Assembly (NCBI RefSeq): GCF_902459465.1
Contig: NC_047062.1
Coordinates: forward strand, 6,450,501 to 6,514,500
Source of the DNA: Asterias rubens
Lineage: Eukaryota; Echinodermata; Asteroidea; Forcipulatida; Asteriidae
Length of the DNA: 64,000 nt
Reading direction: 5' to 3'
In this document: in pieces, positions 34,683 to 45,783 of the stretch
Layout of the letters: every line of letters starts with the position of its first letter
Numbering within the stretch: the first letter of the stretch is position 1
Made by a program: the position numbers and the translations under genes
The notes under the pieces: generated by a model
What the model saw: only the letters and a program-made list of their open reading frames with translations
Database searches by the model: none
What the model was told of the DNA's origin: nothing

Positions 34683-35523
34683 TAGCATGTAAAGTCCCCT
34701 TAACCAGTTATGATATTATACCAAAACCATAGCATAACTGGTTAATACGTTTTTACATGCGCAAACTGGGACGAAAATTATTACTTTGACTCATTTCTCA
34801 AAAACTACAGCCCCTCAGTAAGTAAACTTTCAAGGGAAGCTTTCTACTATCATAATCTTCAAACTGTGTAAGTTTAATGTAAATCTGTTGACATTGTGTT
34901 TTTTGTTAGGAAAAAGTACATTATACCCTTTAAGAGGTGGTCGCGTTTTTGAGAAATCGCAGAAAATCAAGAGTAGCTGTCCAAGCAGGAGGAACATTCT
35001 GAGTTGGAATATACAATCAAGGCTGAGAAAAATATCTGACAATAATAATTCTCAGATTCAAATTTTGGGGGAGACCCGAATTAATTTTTTGTTGTAAATA
35101 ACCACATTAATTCGTACTGAAATTATTCTCAAAATGCTTTATACTTGCGGAAGCTGCTGTACTTTCTAACCAAGTCAGTTTTTCAGAATGATTACCAAAC
35201 GTAAATCTTTCCTAGTTCCTCGCCACGTTGCGAAACACTCAATGTTAAGCGTATGGACTCTGGGGAAGTTCAGGAAATACCATCCTGGGAAGAATCTCCT
35301 GCCACACTGTCCTATAGTCTGCATTTAAGAGTTCGATTGCTATTTTTAGGAGACGACTGTTGCATAATTTGATTTCATAAATAAGACTTAATTTGTGTTA
35401 TGGCTTTTCCAGAATAATTTTGACCTTAATATTAATGCCAAGAAGGATCCCCTGATGCCACTCTTCGACGAACATTTCTTCAATTGGCAAATGTGTTCCT
35501 TCGTAAAGCAATTTTAAAGTCAT

Positions 35524-35559
35524 AGGGCGCTTCGTGTGTTAAAACACACGAAGCGCCCT
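35524..35559. repeat. Perfect inverted repeat, 17-bp arms
   Basis: AGGGCGCTTCGTGTGTT, a two-base AA spacer, then the exact complement. GC-rich arms in AT-rich surroundings. Confidence 0.85.
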
Positions 35560-35671
35560 CTGTTGGGAGTGTGCTGCGAAGGTTTTTATTGTTTGCATAC
35601 ATGACGGCACGGCTTACTGTCGATTATAGGGCCTCTGATAATTCACCCCGTCATTGTAAGATGTAGATTAA

Positions 35672-36025
35672 AGGAACACGTTGCCTTGGATATAGGACGA
35701 GTTGGTCTATACAAAGCGTTTGTAACCGTTTTTATAAAATGCATATGGATAGAAAGGTGTTGTAAAAGTAGAATACAATCATCCACACAAACATGCCTCG
35801 AAATTGCGTGGTTTTCCTTGTACCGTGCGAACTAACACGGTCGGCCATTTATGATGGCCGACCGTGTTAGTCGACGAGGTTAAAGGAAAACTGTGCAATT
35901 TCGATGCATGTTTGTGTCGATTATTCTACTTTTACATCATCTTTCTATCCATATGCATTTTATAACAAACGGTTACAAACGCTTTTTATAGACCAACTCG
36001 TCCGATCCAAGGCAACGTGTTCCCT
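35672..36025. mobile_element. TTAA-targeting foldback MITE, family B
   Basis: TTAA at 35668-35671 and 36026-36029. Arms AGGAACACGTTGCCTTGGAT and complement, meeting at CGGCCATTTATGATGGCCG near 35850. Confidence 0.9.
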
Positions 36026-36623
36026 TTAAAGAGGGCAACAACAGGCCAAGTATAGTAATGTCAATGTACATGAGTTAAAAATTTGCCAAGGCTTAAACAT
36101 TTTCACCATGACACTTATACTCTCTCCCCAGTCTCATGTAAATTTAACGATCAATCCATATACGCACAAGATATTAGCAAGTGATCGTTGGACAATGGAT
36201 GGTAGAAAACAAGGTTTCATATTCTAGTGTTTTTTTTAACTTGGCAATATTGTGGTATGGCCGAAGGATCTGACTGTGGCTACTAAAAATCTCAAGTGCT
36301 GTCAACACAGAAAGTGTAATGAACTTGGGTTGTTCAAGCTTGACTTATCTAGAGTTATTTTGTAATTCGTTAAATTTATAATTGGGTAAGCTGAGGGCAA
36401 ACTAAATCAACTAATCTGAGCAATCGCTTAAGGCACGCAACTCAAATCAGGGCATTGGCCCCATGAAGAGAGCAACACTACCGCCAATCGTGTCTTTGGG
36501 TCCCATCGTTAAAGGTTTCACCGACCTGCTTCATTAAAGGTGAAGCCATTTTAAATTTCCCCCGTCCAAGTCAATGTATCAAACTCAAGAATTGACAGGA
36601 AGGTGGAGAAACTGATGATTTGG

Positions 36624-36820
36624 GTGGCATGGGTGGTGAGTGAGTGCGTAAAGCGCTTACCTCTAACAACTGTTGCCCTGGTTCGATTCCCGGCAAAGAC
36701 CATAATATGAGAGTATAAAGTTGTGTGTTGGTTCTCTCCAACACAATTAGGTTTTTTCCGGGCCCCGCGGTTTTCCTCCATTCGGAAAACATCAAAAACT
36801 CAATCTCTGGCTGTGCTCCG
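36624..36820 (+). repeat. tRNA-derived SINE
   Basis: TGGGTGGTGAGTGAGTGCG carries an A-box-like segment and CTGGTTCGATTCCCGG is a good B box. The body continues with TCTCCAACACAATTAGG and a CCGGGCCCCGCGGTTTTCC segment of a type common in SINE bodies of aquatic invertebrates, ending near ATCAAAAACTCAATCTCTGG. Confidence 0.65.
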
Positions 36821-37393
36821 TTGGCATTATGCTTGTTATTATGTGCATTTTGCAATTACATCTCTGTGACTTCTTTACATGCCCAGCTATTAGATGATTT
36901 GAACATATTTTCTTTGAGGAATTCCATAGAGCTATAATTAGTGTTTGTATAACGGGGTGTTAGCGTTCTAGTCAACTCTATGTGCCGTCCGCAAATCTGC
37001 TTCACGAACCACACATTGTGGCCGTTGCCCTTCGCAATTCAGCTTCTCAGCTGCGAGTGAGGATGGTTATTCTGGCTTTGACTTTGGCTACGGCTATAGC
37101 CGTTGCCTGCAACGACGACGTTGAAGAAGGACTTGTCGGTGTTGCAGCCGTAGCCACTGCCGATGCCATTTATCATTTTTTTATTTTTTTTATTGAAGAA
37201 CTGCTTGCATAGAGTGCACCAGCAGTTACTGCTTTTATCTACCCTTCTTTATATTCATCGAGTAACCGTTTCTATAATAATGCTTACTTATTTATCGTAA
37301 ATACCAGCATACTTATTTTAATTTATGTAAATTTAGTAATCTTAAGTAATACAGATAATGGACATTGAGAATTTGAATCTCTGTTTAATTTAA

Positions 37394-37755
37394 AGGCAGT
37401 GGACACTATTGGTAATTACTCAAAATAATTATTAGCATAAAACCTCACTTGGTAACGAGTAATGGAGAGCTGTTGATAGTATAAAACATTGTGAGAAACA
37501 GCTCCCTCTGAAGTGACGTAGTTTTTAACAAAGAAGTTATTTTCCACGAATTTGATTTCGGGACCTCAGATTTAGAATTTGAGGTCACGAAATCAAGCAT
37601 CTGAAAGCACACAACTATGTGTGACCAGGGTGTTCTTTGGGCAACTTCGACGACCGATCGAGCTCAAATTTTCACAAGTTTGTTGTTTTATGCATCTTGA
37701 GATACACCAAGTGAGAAGACTGGTCTTTGACACTTACCAATAGTGTCCAGTGTCT
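37394..37755 (-). mobile_element. TTAA-targeting MITE, family A
   Basis: TTAA at 37390-37393 and 37756-37759. Ends AGGCAGTGGACACTATTGG and CCAATAGTGTCCAGTGTCT. Opposite orientation to the copies at 30978 and 38346. Confidence 0.85.
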
Positions 37756-38345
37756 TTAATTCCTACATTATTCGATGGGTATGAGCAATCATGTGTACTT
37801 GTGTCATGTTGGATCGATGCCACGATTCTATAGCCAAAAATAAAAAGGTACAACGTGCTTTCAACACTGGTAAAGGTAATATACCTTGAACACTGTTACT
37901 ATATAATATGTAATTGTGTTTTGAAAGGGCTAATTGATCCCAACAGATTTCATTAGACATTCTGCACAAGTTTCAGATGTTTTCTAAACTTATACAGTTT
38001 TTGAGGCAGTATTTAGTGTGGAGGATTTGTACTGGTTTAACCTTTATAATCCCAGAGCTTTCAGATTCAAATAAAAATCTACTTTCAACAACCAATAATG
38101 TACCTTTAACACTGTTTCCTGTGTGATACATCATTGAAGATAACCAATAACATTGGTCGTCCATAACATCATCGTTGTGTACCATGGTACCGTTCCTTTA
38201 AAGAATGATGAGTAAACGGTGTCCAACTATGATTTCCTCAGGAAATATTATGAAGTATTTGCCAGCATGTGCCTAGGGACCAGAGACAATATATAAACCA
38301 CACGACGATATCGTCCTACTGGAACAGAGGATATTTGATGATTAA

Positions 38346-38594
38346 AGACACCGAACACGTTTGGTAATAGTTGTCAAAGACCAGTCTTCTCACTTGGTGC
38401 ATCTAAACATATCACTAAAAAATAAACCTGTGAAAATTTGAGCTAAATTTTGGTCGTCGAAGTTGCGAGATGAAATTGAAAGAAAAACACCCTTGTTAAA
38501 CGAAGTTATGTGCTTTAACAGCTCCCCATTTCTCGTTATAAAGTAACGTTTTATGTCAATTATTTTGAGTAATTATCAGTAATGTCCACTGCCA
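38346..38594 (+). mobile_element. TTAA-targeting MITE, family A, internally deleted
   Basis: Begins TTAA|AGACACCGAACACG and ends AATGTCCACTGCC. The central hairpin part present in full copies is missing between GTGCTTTAACAGC and the TTTTGAGTAATTA end. Confidence 0.8.
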
Positions 38595-38639
38595 TTCAGC
38601 TTTCCTTGTTGGCTTTGAAAGAGACTCTTATACAAATAT

Positions 38640-38785
38640 TATTTTGTCAGAGCGGGCCTAAAAATCGAAATGTTGAGTCGTTAAACCACCGGTTCTTTTC
38701 AGAACACTTTTATTCAAAAAGAGACATTCACTTGGTCATGCCGCAAACCTCTCTTTCACCTTGCAAAGTTTCAAATCCTACTTAG
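38640..38785 (+). repeat. Repeat with histone-type 3' end signal, copy 1
   Basis: Contains GAGCGGGCCTAA (the codons GAG CGG GCC TAA would end histone H3) at 38650-38661, the stem-loop GGTTCTTTTCAGAAC at 38691-38705 and the purine-rich CAAAAAGAGAC at 38714-38724. This is the order of a replication-dependent histone 3' end. The flank CCGCAAACCT...TTTCAAATCCTACTT is shared with copy 2 (39395-39545). No histone coding sequence remains upstream. Confidence 0.5.
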
Positions 38786-38863
38786 TTTTAAAGTTTATGG
38801 AACTATTCGTACATAATAGAATGAATGAGTGACAAAAACTAACAAGCAATACCTGATGCACCT

Positions 38864-38899
38864 AAATGTAGCCCGAGCCCTAGGGCTCGGGCTACATTT
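38864..38899. repeat. Perfect 36-bp palindrome
   Basis: AAATGTAGCCCGAGCCCT followed directly by its exact reverse complement, centred on CTAG. Confidence 0.9.
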
Positions 38900-38999
38900 C
38901 GGTGCCGCACAGACGTGATAACTACAACAGGCGACCTATATATCAACAACAACTAGTACAGTGCCATTACCAATTTGTAAGTGACTGATGGGTAAATCC

Positions 39000-39145
39000 C
39001 GGCCCATAGTTCCTGCGAACGAGACGTTGGCGTAATTTCTTCCCTCGCAGCGAATATGAATATTTCGCAGAAGTTTAGCACAGGGCATCGGTTACGAATT
39101 TGTGACGTAACGACTCGTATATTCGCATAAAGTATGAACCGGGCT
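39000..39145. mobile_element. Harbinger-like MITE, relative of 18831-19023
   Basis: Right end AAAGTATGAACCGGGCTTTA and left end GGCCCATAGTTCCTGCGAAC are diverged inverted repeats. The interior has CGCAGCGAATATGAATATTTC and TTGTGACGTAACG as in the other copy. Confidence 0.55.
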
Positions 39146-39382
39146 TTAGACTGGCTGTGTAGAGGGACAGTCTGACACACCAGCATAACAACCAAATATC
39201 GTACAGCACTGAATGTGCGAGATGGAGCTGAGAACGCAGGGTGCCATTTCAGTAATATATAAGTAAATGTGTTATCATTGATAACAATTCTAATGATTCA
39301 TTGTTGCATCAAAAGAGCTGCTTATTGAAACCATAGAGAAAGGACCACAGAAGGAGTTCGAACTTCCTTACTTCATAGCTTT

Positions 39383-39545
39383 CTCCAGAAGACGATCAGA
39401 GCATTACTGATTTAAACGTCGAGTTGAAACCAACGGTTCTTTTCAGAACCACCCCGACTCATTAGAGATAGTCATCACATGGTGTTACCGCAAACCTTTC
39501 TATATCGTATTTTCCACCACGCAAAGTTTCAAATCCTACTTATGT
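39383..39545 (+). repeat. Repeat with histone-type 3' end signal, copy 2
   Basis: TTTAAACGTCGAGTTGAAAC then CAAC and the perfect stem-loop GGTTCTTTTCAGAACCACC (39435-39453), followed by a purine-rich ATTAGAGATAG. The upstream CTCCAGAAGACGATCAGAGC could be a decayed histone H3 C-terminal coding end. The 3' flank matches copy 1. Confidence 0.5.
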
Positions 39546-40647
39546 TCGTCGCCGCTAAACCAATGCATTCTTACGCTAATCATAATATTGTGACTGCTAG
39601 CACGAACCTCCGAGCCACTTTGCGGTCAGATAAATGTCCACAGTGGAGCAGCACATTGTATTATTTGTAACCGGCGTGCGTAGAACCCCAATGCTGGATG
39701 AAAAAGTGACAGGAAAAGAATATTTATCTGCGCTAATACCATAGAGAAAGGACCAACAAAGTATTTGTTTGAAGTTGGGTAACGTTGGAGAACGTCATGG
39801 ATTACATCACGGAAAAGCTTAATTCATGACGAAGAAAATGCATTAGCATATGAGGTTCATTCCTAAAGTATCAAATTTTAATCATTGATATTTTGTTTAC
39901 AATTTTGGTGTAAATTTCATGAACTTTGGTTGTTTTCAAAAACAAAGCATTGACATAATAAGCTGTCATTCAAATCTTTGCGATTGCATGCGTCTTTATG
40001 AATCGGGGTGGACTGTAAGTCCTATTTGTTGCGAAATATTTACTTCATTATCGTGGAATGATCTTGCAGAAAATAGACAGGGCATTCTTCAACGCATGCC
40101 TCAAATGAGCTGGTTTACCCGTGTAAAATACGGCAACGTATACATTGCGCACAAAGGTTCATTGATCTCTATTGTTACTCCCCGGGAAGTTCGAATTCCT
40201 GCCTGGTCCTTTAACTATGATGAAACCATGCTGAAACCATGCTGAAACGGTCCCGAGCTTTTTCAGCCCCAATTGCACATCTTGGGCCTGCCAAGCTGTA
40301 CCATCTTTGATAAACCTAAGAAAGTCCCTCCTCTTCACGCTCGACCGATCAATCCGTGGGCTTCTTACCAGGTACTCATACAGGTACCAGGCGAACTTGA
40401 AACAGATACTTCACACTGTACAGTCTGTAGACCTATCCGCGTTTGCGAATTGTAATCAGGGTGTGATCATCTAATTCTTCCGAGATCCAGTCAATTTGCG
40501 CCTATTGTGTCCAGGAGGACTATACCACGGTGACAACGCCATTACCGTTTACCAGGGCTACCTCTGTACGTCTTAGTGATGAGAGGTAAGGTTTAGTCGA
40601 TCCATAGTCGATCACAGACCACAACAAGCTCTATCTCTCTATCAACC

Positions 40648-41616
40648 ATGAACGTTACGGAGTTCATGGGGCTGGATGAAGCTTCTCACCTTGCAATACT
40701 CGGCATTATCTCCATTCTGATCATCCTGAGTAATATCTTCTGTTTGATTGTCCTTCAACGTGCCACATCAGGCATTAAGACAGCGACTCGTATCTTCCTA
40801 GTCTCGTTGTCTCTTGCCGATTTGGGAATCGGTGTCTTGGCCATTCCTTTTAAGATGTTGATTATCGTTGTAGAGGATGAAACTCTTCGTCAAAGACTGT
40901 GCGAAGCTGATATCTTCGTCCATGGAACATTCGTCTTGGCATCGCTGGAGTCTGTCATAGGAATCACCATTGAACGATACTTGGCCATCGAGTTACCATT
41001 CTGGCACAGGTCCAACGTGACAACAAGACGAGTTTACATAACCACGGCTTGGCTTTGGCTCACGAGTTTGGCTCCCGCAATCTATGGAGGGGTTATCGCT
41101 GTAAACGGGGCTTTTTATGTCGACGACCACGGCTGGTGTACTTACAACCCGGCCTTTGGTTCCACATTTATCATCTGGATTGATATCGTTATTTACATCG
41201 CGTTGCCTTTCGCCCTAATCAGCTTCATCTATGTTCGGATTGTGATTCTTGTGAGACGCCATCTTGCCCGCCGTGCTAATAACGACAAGGGTAACAATCT
41301 GTCCATGGAAGACCGAATCAGACGACGATCCGTCAAGCTCCGTAAAGCAGCGAATATTGCCAGGAATAGAAAATCTCTGGACACGTTTCTTCTGGTTTTC
41401 TCCACCTTCATGTTGATTTACCTTCCAACTTGTGTCGTCTCTGTACTGGAACTAACAGGAACTCGTGTGCCTACAGTGATAGTTGATGTCTCACGATTTT
41501 TATTTTTCTGTAATGGTTGGGTGAATAATGTGGTGTATGCAATGAGGCATAATATTTTCAAAAACACTGCACAATCGATGGTTGATGACTTGAGACGATG
41601 CTGCTCAAAAATTTAG
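40648..41616 (+). CDS. Rhodopsin-like (class A) G-protein-coupled receptor, intronless
   Basis: A 322-residue seven-helix receptor in one exon; it would signal from the plasma membrane through heterotrimeric G proteins. Seen: an N-glycosylation site at N2; TM1 with N29; TM2 SLADLGIGVLAIPF with D58; C85 and C164 for the usual extracellular disulfide; ERY at 109-111 closing TM3; TM5 with P187; a basic third intracellular loop (200-245); TM6 ending IYLP, where most relatives have CWxP; and TM7 NNVVY (293-297) in place of NPxxY. The ligand is not predictable. Amine, melatonin and adenosine-type receptors share the layout, but none matches well enough to name. The start is the first in-frame ATG. 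It is the only gene between the P450 and the transporters. Confidence 0.9.
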   Translation: MNVTEFMGLDEASHLAILGIISILIILSNIFCLIVLQRATSGIKTATRIFLVSLSLADLGIGVLAIPFKMLIIVVEDETLRQRLCEADIFVHGTFVLASLESVIGITIERYLAIELPFWHRSNVTTRRVYITTAWLWLTSLAPAIYGGVIAVNGAFYVDDHGWCTYNPAFGSTFIIWIDIVIYIALPFALISFIYVRIVILVRRHLARRANNDKGNNLSMEDRIRRRSVKLRKAANIARNRKSLDTFLLVFSTFMLIYLPTCVVSVLELTGTRVPTVIVDVSRFLFFCNGWVNNVVYAMRHNIFKNTAQSMVDDLRRCCSKI

Positions 41617-41851
41617 TAAAAATGTTTAAATGAAAAACAAAATGATGTGTTTACCACAAGCGACGTTCGTTGTTTTAACTTATATAACCAGTCTCAAAGA
41701 CCAACCAGTCGCAAAGACCTAGGCAACGGATAACAACTCCTATAAATTTCATTCATTTCATTTCATTTATTAATTTCAGAGATAAAGGTGGAGAGATGTG
41801 TTCTAGATGTGTCTATATGCATGTATTGTCGTGGCTTCTATTTTTATTTTG

Positions 41852-41857
41852 AATAAA
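41852..41857 (+). terminator. Candidate polyadenylation signal of the GPCR
   Basis: AATAAA 236 bases after the GPCR stop, preceded by a T-rich stretch. Confidence 0.5.
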
Positions 41858-41987
41858 AAAAGCACAATTGCACTGTCCTCTTTCCATCGGTATTGACTTT
41901 TGTCGGCTCGGAACGCCTAAAACTCATATTTCCCTGGAGAGCTATTGGTTTCTAGAAAAAACCGAGTCCTTATACTTCACAGAGGTA

Positions 41988-42140
41988 AAAAATGCGATTG
42001 CCTCATGCCCCCTGGCCATTGCCTTGGTGCCCTTGAAATGCTCTTGTAGAAATTTACAATTTCTTTTCATGGTGCCCTTTACAAAGAAACATAAATGCAT
42101 TGGTGCCCTTGTCCTTTCAAAAATGAAGTATACGACCCCC
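41988..42140 (-). repeat. Dispersed repeat R1, inverted copy
   Basis: TGCGATTGCCTCATGCCCCC, then TTGCCTTGGTGCCCTTGAAA, ATGGTGCCCTTTAC and GTCCTTTCAAAAATGAAG match the copy at 11725-11900. Confidence 0.7.
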
Positions 42141-42393
42141 GATAACCCCTTTTGAAATAATAGTTTTAGAGAAATCGTTAAAAAAAATTGTTAAGTGTTA
42201 ACGCTAGTCGTACCAGCAGCTATTTGTTACTGTTCATCGATTACATAATATGACATACCAAGGTATTCATAGTACCAATAACTGCCAATAAGTTAAATGT
42301 AACTCACAACGCGTCGAGTGTGAAGTGAATAGTATTATAATTATAATACCCACGACAGTGCAAGCTTTACATAGGTTTACCATGCTTTTGTCT

Positions 42394-42440
42394 TAAAGCC
42401 ATTGGACACTTTCGGTAAACAGAATTGTCTTAAACATGGA
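42394..42440 (+). repeat. Family A MITE, end fragment
   Basis: CTTAAAGCCATTGGACACTT followed by TCGGTAA is the terminus of family A; the rest of the element is not recognisable. Confidence 0.5.
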
Positions 42441-42859
42441 CTATAACGGTACTCCTACTTTAAAATCACTATCAGAACTTGTTTATGTTGTGTTCAGCTA
42501 TCAATTCATTGTTGTGGTTATGTTTTTCTCCAAATACTTTTGCTACAATTTGACCGAAAAAATTTGACCTCGATTCTTCGATTTTGAAATTTCCCGCCCT
42601 GTACTGGTTCCCGGCTATTAAACCAACACTGAAATCCAAGCGGATTTGTAAACCAGCGGACGTCATGAACGCAGTCAAAAAATGGTGACGTATTACCCAT
42701 GAAGCAACGAGAGTAAACAAAGATTACGCCATGTTACTACGTGTGTTGTGTATGCGTTTTCATCCACACTACAGGCGTTCGTGTGTGCTACGAAGCTTTT
42801 TGTTTCTAGTGTATCAGCTATAAATACTGCCGACTATTTGGTTGTTTGTGGATGCACTT

Positions 42860-43089
42860 GTAGTTTCAAAGTTTGTGTAAGAAGCCTGAATTGATTCCGA
42901 AATTTAAACCTCTAAACATCGAGAGAATTCAGGGGGATCTTCTACCACCAGGCCCCAGCCAGTGCTGCTTGTGCATGCTACGAGTACGACGTCGGCGGGG
43001 TCCCTCTGCCGTGGCCCTGGTCGCAAGTGGCCGTGGAACAGCAAAAGAATCAAGTGGCATTACAGACAAGAGAGGGAGAAAAGCCTGGT
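42860..43089 (+). other. Possible exon ending at a strong donor
   Basis: A frame open from a TAG at 42861 reads an RRRRGPS-containing basic segment (QCCLCMLRVRRRRGP) up to the donor AAGCCTG|GTAAGTAC at 43089/43090. Spliced to the next candidate exon (43811) the frame would hit TGA at once. It may be the end of a short ORF or a non-coding transcript. No family is recognised. Confidence 0.25.
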
Positions 43090-43810
43090 AAGTACTTGTT
43101 AATAATCTTTAAAAATCTACTACTGAGAAACTATCTCCATTATTAATTCAGGCCCAATACATGTACATGTATTTGTAATAAGAAAAATAGTAAACAATCT
43201 CTACCCTTTTTATGCAAGGAACAATCATCTTGTCAAATGACACGATGTGCATGCTCTGAATCTGACCCGACTACCATAAAATATCTACATAGTGTATTGA
43301 CTCTGTTGAGTGATGAATCCATGTAGCCACCCAAGTGCTTTTGGCATGTTTATGCCCTGGTTTACATTTTCTGGCATGTTCATGCTCAACCATGTGTGAA
43401 CACTATATTAGTCCATTTAAAAAGTTGATTGTTACAGTTAACAGTTTATTGGCCTCGCTGACCTGTATTTATATTGGTCTATACTGGATTGCTGGACATT
43501 GTTTTTGCCAAAGCTGCCTAAGAATTGTTCGCTTTTTTTTTTTAAGGCACAGCTCAAAAATATGTTCAAACTCCCATCCATATAATTGCCCATCCATGGT
43601 CATTCAGATTTTTTTCTCTCCTAATTCAGGAATTACCAATTCCAGAGAAGTTTAGTGTGAAGTTTTCCTATAGCTGTGTTTATTGGCTTGGCACGGTTAA
43701 TTACATGGAGTGTTTACTATATTTGCATTTGTAAAATAAGGCCAGTTCTTTTTCAGCACTAGTTTTTTTATTTATTTATTTATTTTTTGTTTTTATATTT
43801 TTTTGTACAG

Positions 43811-43924
43811 AAATAACTCGCAGCTCTACACTACAATGAGAATGCAGGTCACAGACAATGCAGGACGGAGACATGCTAGCCAGAACTAGAAATGGAGACC
43901 TAAGATTCTCAATAGCACTTTAGG
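43811..43924 (+). other. Possible internal exon with consensus splice sites
   Basis: A long pyrimidine tract ending TTTTTTTGTACAG precedes it and ACTTTAG|GTAAGTAG follows it, a textbook pair 114 bases apart. All frames contain stops, so it would be non-coding. It may belong to the same transcript as 42860-43089. Confidence 0.3.
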
Positions 43925-44204
43925 TAAGTAGTAGGCCTATGCATGCAAATTTTCAGAGGATCAGATGATTTCTTCATTTTTAGTTTTTCAGCTGCCCCTT
44001 TGAAAACTGTTCACGGTGGAGGGGGGGGGAGGGGATGGGGTGTTGAATCGCAAGAACAGTTTTGTACTAGGTGTAGATCTGGGGGAGGGGGGTGGTTGGA
44101 GGTCATGTTTTCTATCAGACATAAAGAAAACCTGCCCCCTGGTTTTGTTGCATGGTTTTGTTGCATGTGGACTCCTTTTGTTCTGGTTTTGCGTTAACTC
44201 CTGT

Positions 44205-44315
44205 AAGGTTCTTTTCAAAACTATGCCAACTCAAAGAGAGATTGTCAGTCTGTGGTGTTACGTCAAACCTTCCGAGATTGTATTTCTGCCATGTAAATTT
44301 TCAAGAAATCCCACA
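44205..44315 (+). repeat. Repeat with histone-type 3' end signal, copy 3 (decayed)
   Basis: GGTTCTTTTCAAAAC at 44207-44221, with a mutated second stem arm, CTCAAAGAGAGA at 44230-44241, then the flank GTTACGTCAAACCTTCCGAG matching copies 1 and 2. Confidence 0.45.
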
Positions 44316-44479
44316 TAACGATTATTTGGTTTTGTTTTTTATTTTTCATTAAACAGATACGCAAAGAATGCATGCACAATGCACTTGTTCATTGTCAGCA
44401 GGGTGACAAGACATGAAATCAACTCCATCCGCAGCTGATGTGTAACCCCCGTGTCATTGACATCAACCTTCACCAGCCG

Positions 44480-45110
44480 GAAAAGGATGCAGCAGCTTTT
44501 TTTTTTGGGGGGGGGGTGGGGGTTCAAAGGTAGTGGGTTCAACTTTGTTTGAAGAAAGAATGACCTGTGCCCAGTTTCATGGATCTGTTCACCACCAAAT
44601 TCTGCGCTTATGATCACCATTCTCTGCTTACGTCCAAACGCTAAATTTCTGTGCTTACTTTGTAAGCGTAGAATGCCTGGTATAAACCAAGTATGCACCC
44701 ATGACCGGCAAAAGCCAAAATTCACTGGTAACCTGTGAAACGCGCTTGATGTAAGCACATAATTCCCTGCTTCCGCAAGTGCCGATTCTTTGTTTACAGT
44801 ATGCAGATCCATGAAATTGGGCCCTAGCTTGTACACATTGATGTGGGTTTTATTTTATTTTTTATATATATTTTTTTTTTTTTGGGGGGGGGGGTAACCA
44901 GGGTAGTACAATCAACTTTGTTTAAAAACAGAATAACATGGTCTGTACACAATGATTTTATTATATTCTTTTAATGTACAACTTAATTTACAATTTACAA
45001 AGAGAACCACAGCTAACTAGGTACATAACATGGCCTAGGTTTTCTTTTTTAGGGGGAGGGGCGTTGACAGGGTTGTATAGTTAACTTTTTTTGATGACGG
45101 AATGTTCAGA
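44480..45110 (+). repeat. Poly-T/poly-G repeats with TCAACTTTGTTT tails
   Basis: Three degenerate units, each T-run, G-run, then AGGGT(A)GT and TCAACTTTGTTT: starts near 44496, 44870 and 45038. The first two are separated by the foldback at 44567-44825. Confidence 0.5.
44567..44825. mobile_element. Foldback element, GGGCCCAATTTCATGGATC family
   Basis: Left GTGCCCAGTTTCATGGATCT and right AGATCCATGAAATTGGGCCC are inverted ends. The interior has several CTGCTTACG and GTAAGC words. It is open on the minus strand for 165 codons over this stretch, but that frame only reads through the repeat and its poly-G flank. Confidence 0.75.
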
Positions 45111-45380
45111 TGATTTCGCTATCACTAGGCAACCTTTTTTCAATTTTGATATTTAAAACTGAAAAGTAAACTATTGTCATTTGCAAATACATACAGTTTT
45201 AGTGTTGTCGTTATTATGGAGGTGTACATGTAGGCTTCTGTTTTTTTGTTTTGTTTTTATATTTCTGCTAACCAAGTTGAATGTTGTTACCATGTTAATC
45301 ATAGTGTATTGTTGACAACAGGGGACAAGTTTATTGCACATAAGTGCTAAATTAATCAATTTGAACCACACACCTTATTT

Positions 45381-45526
45381 TATAAGCCATAGTAATTTAC
45401 ATTTTGTGTCTTTCAGAGGGGTGAGTGGTTCAAATTAAATTATTCAATTTGAACCACCCACCCCTCTGAAAGAAACAAAATGAAATAATATACATGTTCA
45501 TTTATACGTAAATTATTATGGCTTAT
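45381..45526. repeat. Long inverted repeat, AAATTATTC loop
   Basis: TTTCAGAGGGGTGAGTGG then TTCAAATT pairs with AATTTGAACC then ACCCACCCCTCTGAAA. Outer arms ATAAGCCATAGTAATTTAC and GTAAATTATTATGGCTTAT also pair, with one arm carrying an extra segment. Probably a foldback element. Confidence 0.75.
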
Positions 45527-45783
45527 AAAATTATTTCTCACTCCCTCCGGATCATTATAACTTGGAAAATTGTTACGACTGAAGACAATTAACCCAAAGC
45601 AAAGCTGCCTAATCCGTTGGTGGATACGAAAATCCTTCCACTGTACTGTACACGAGGGTTTGGAAATGTCCTTCGTGTTGCTGCCACCAAACATGATGTC
45701 AGTGGCAGCGGTTGAACGGCCAAGATAGTCCTAAGCTCACCACTTGCTGATATTCAACATTGCAGTGTTTTCTGTAAAACAAA

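Noticed and set aside
36624-36712. Possible tRNA gene
   Set aside because: Same reasoning: a good B box but no cloverleaf closure, and a SINE body follows.
44339-44836. 165-codon minus-strand open frame
   Set aside because: Almost all of it lies in the foldback repeat 44567-44825 and a poly-C (antisense poly-G) run; no protein family pattern.
45440-45694. 84-codon minus-strand frame starting MFGGSNTKD
   Set aside because: Its 3' half runs through the inverted repeat 45381-45526, it matches no family I know and lacks matched splice sites.
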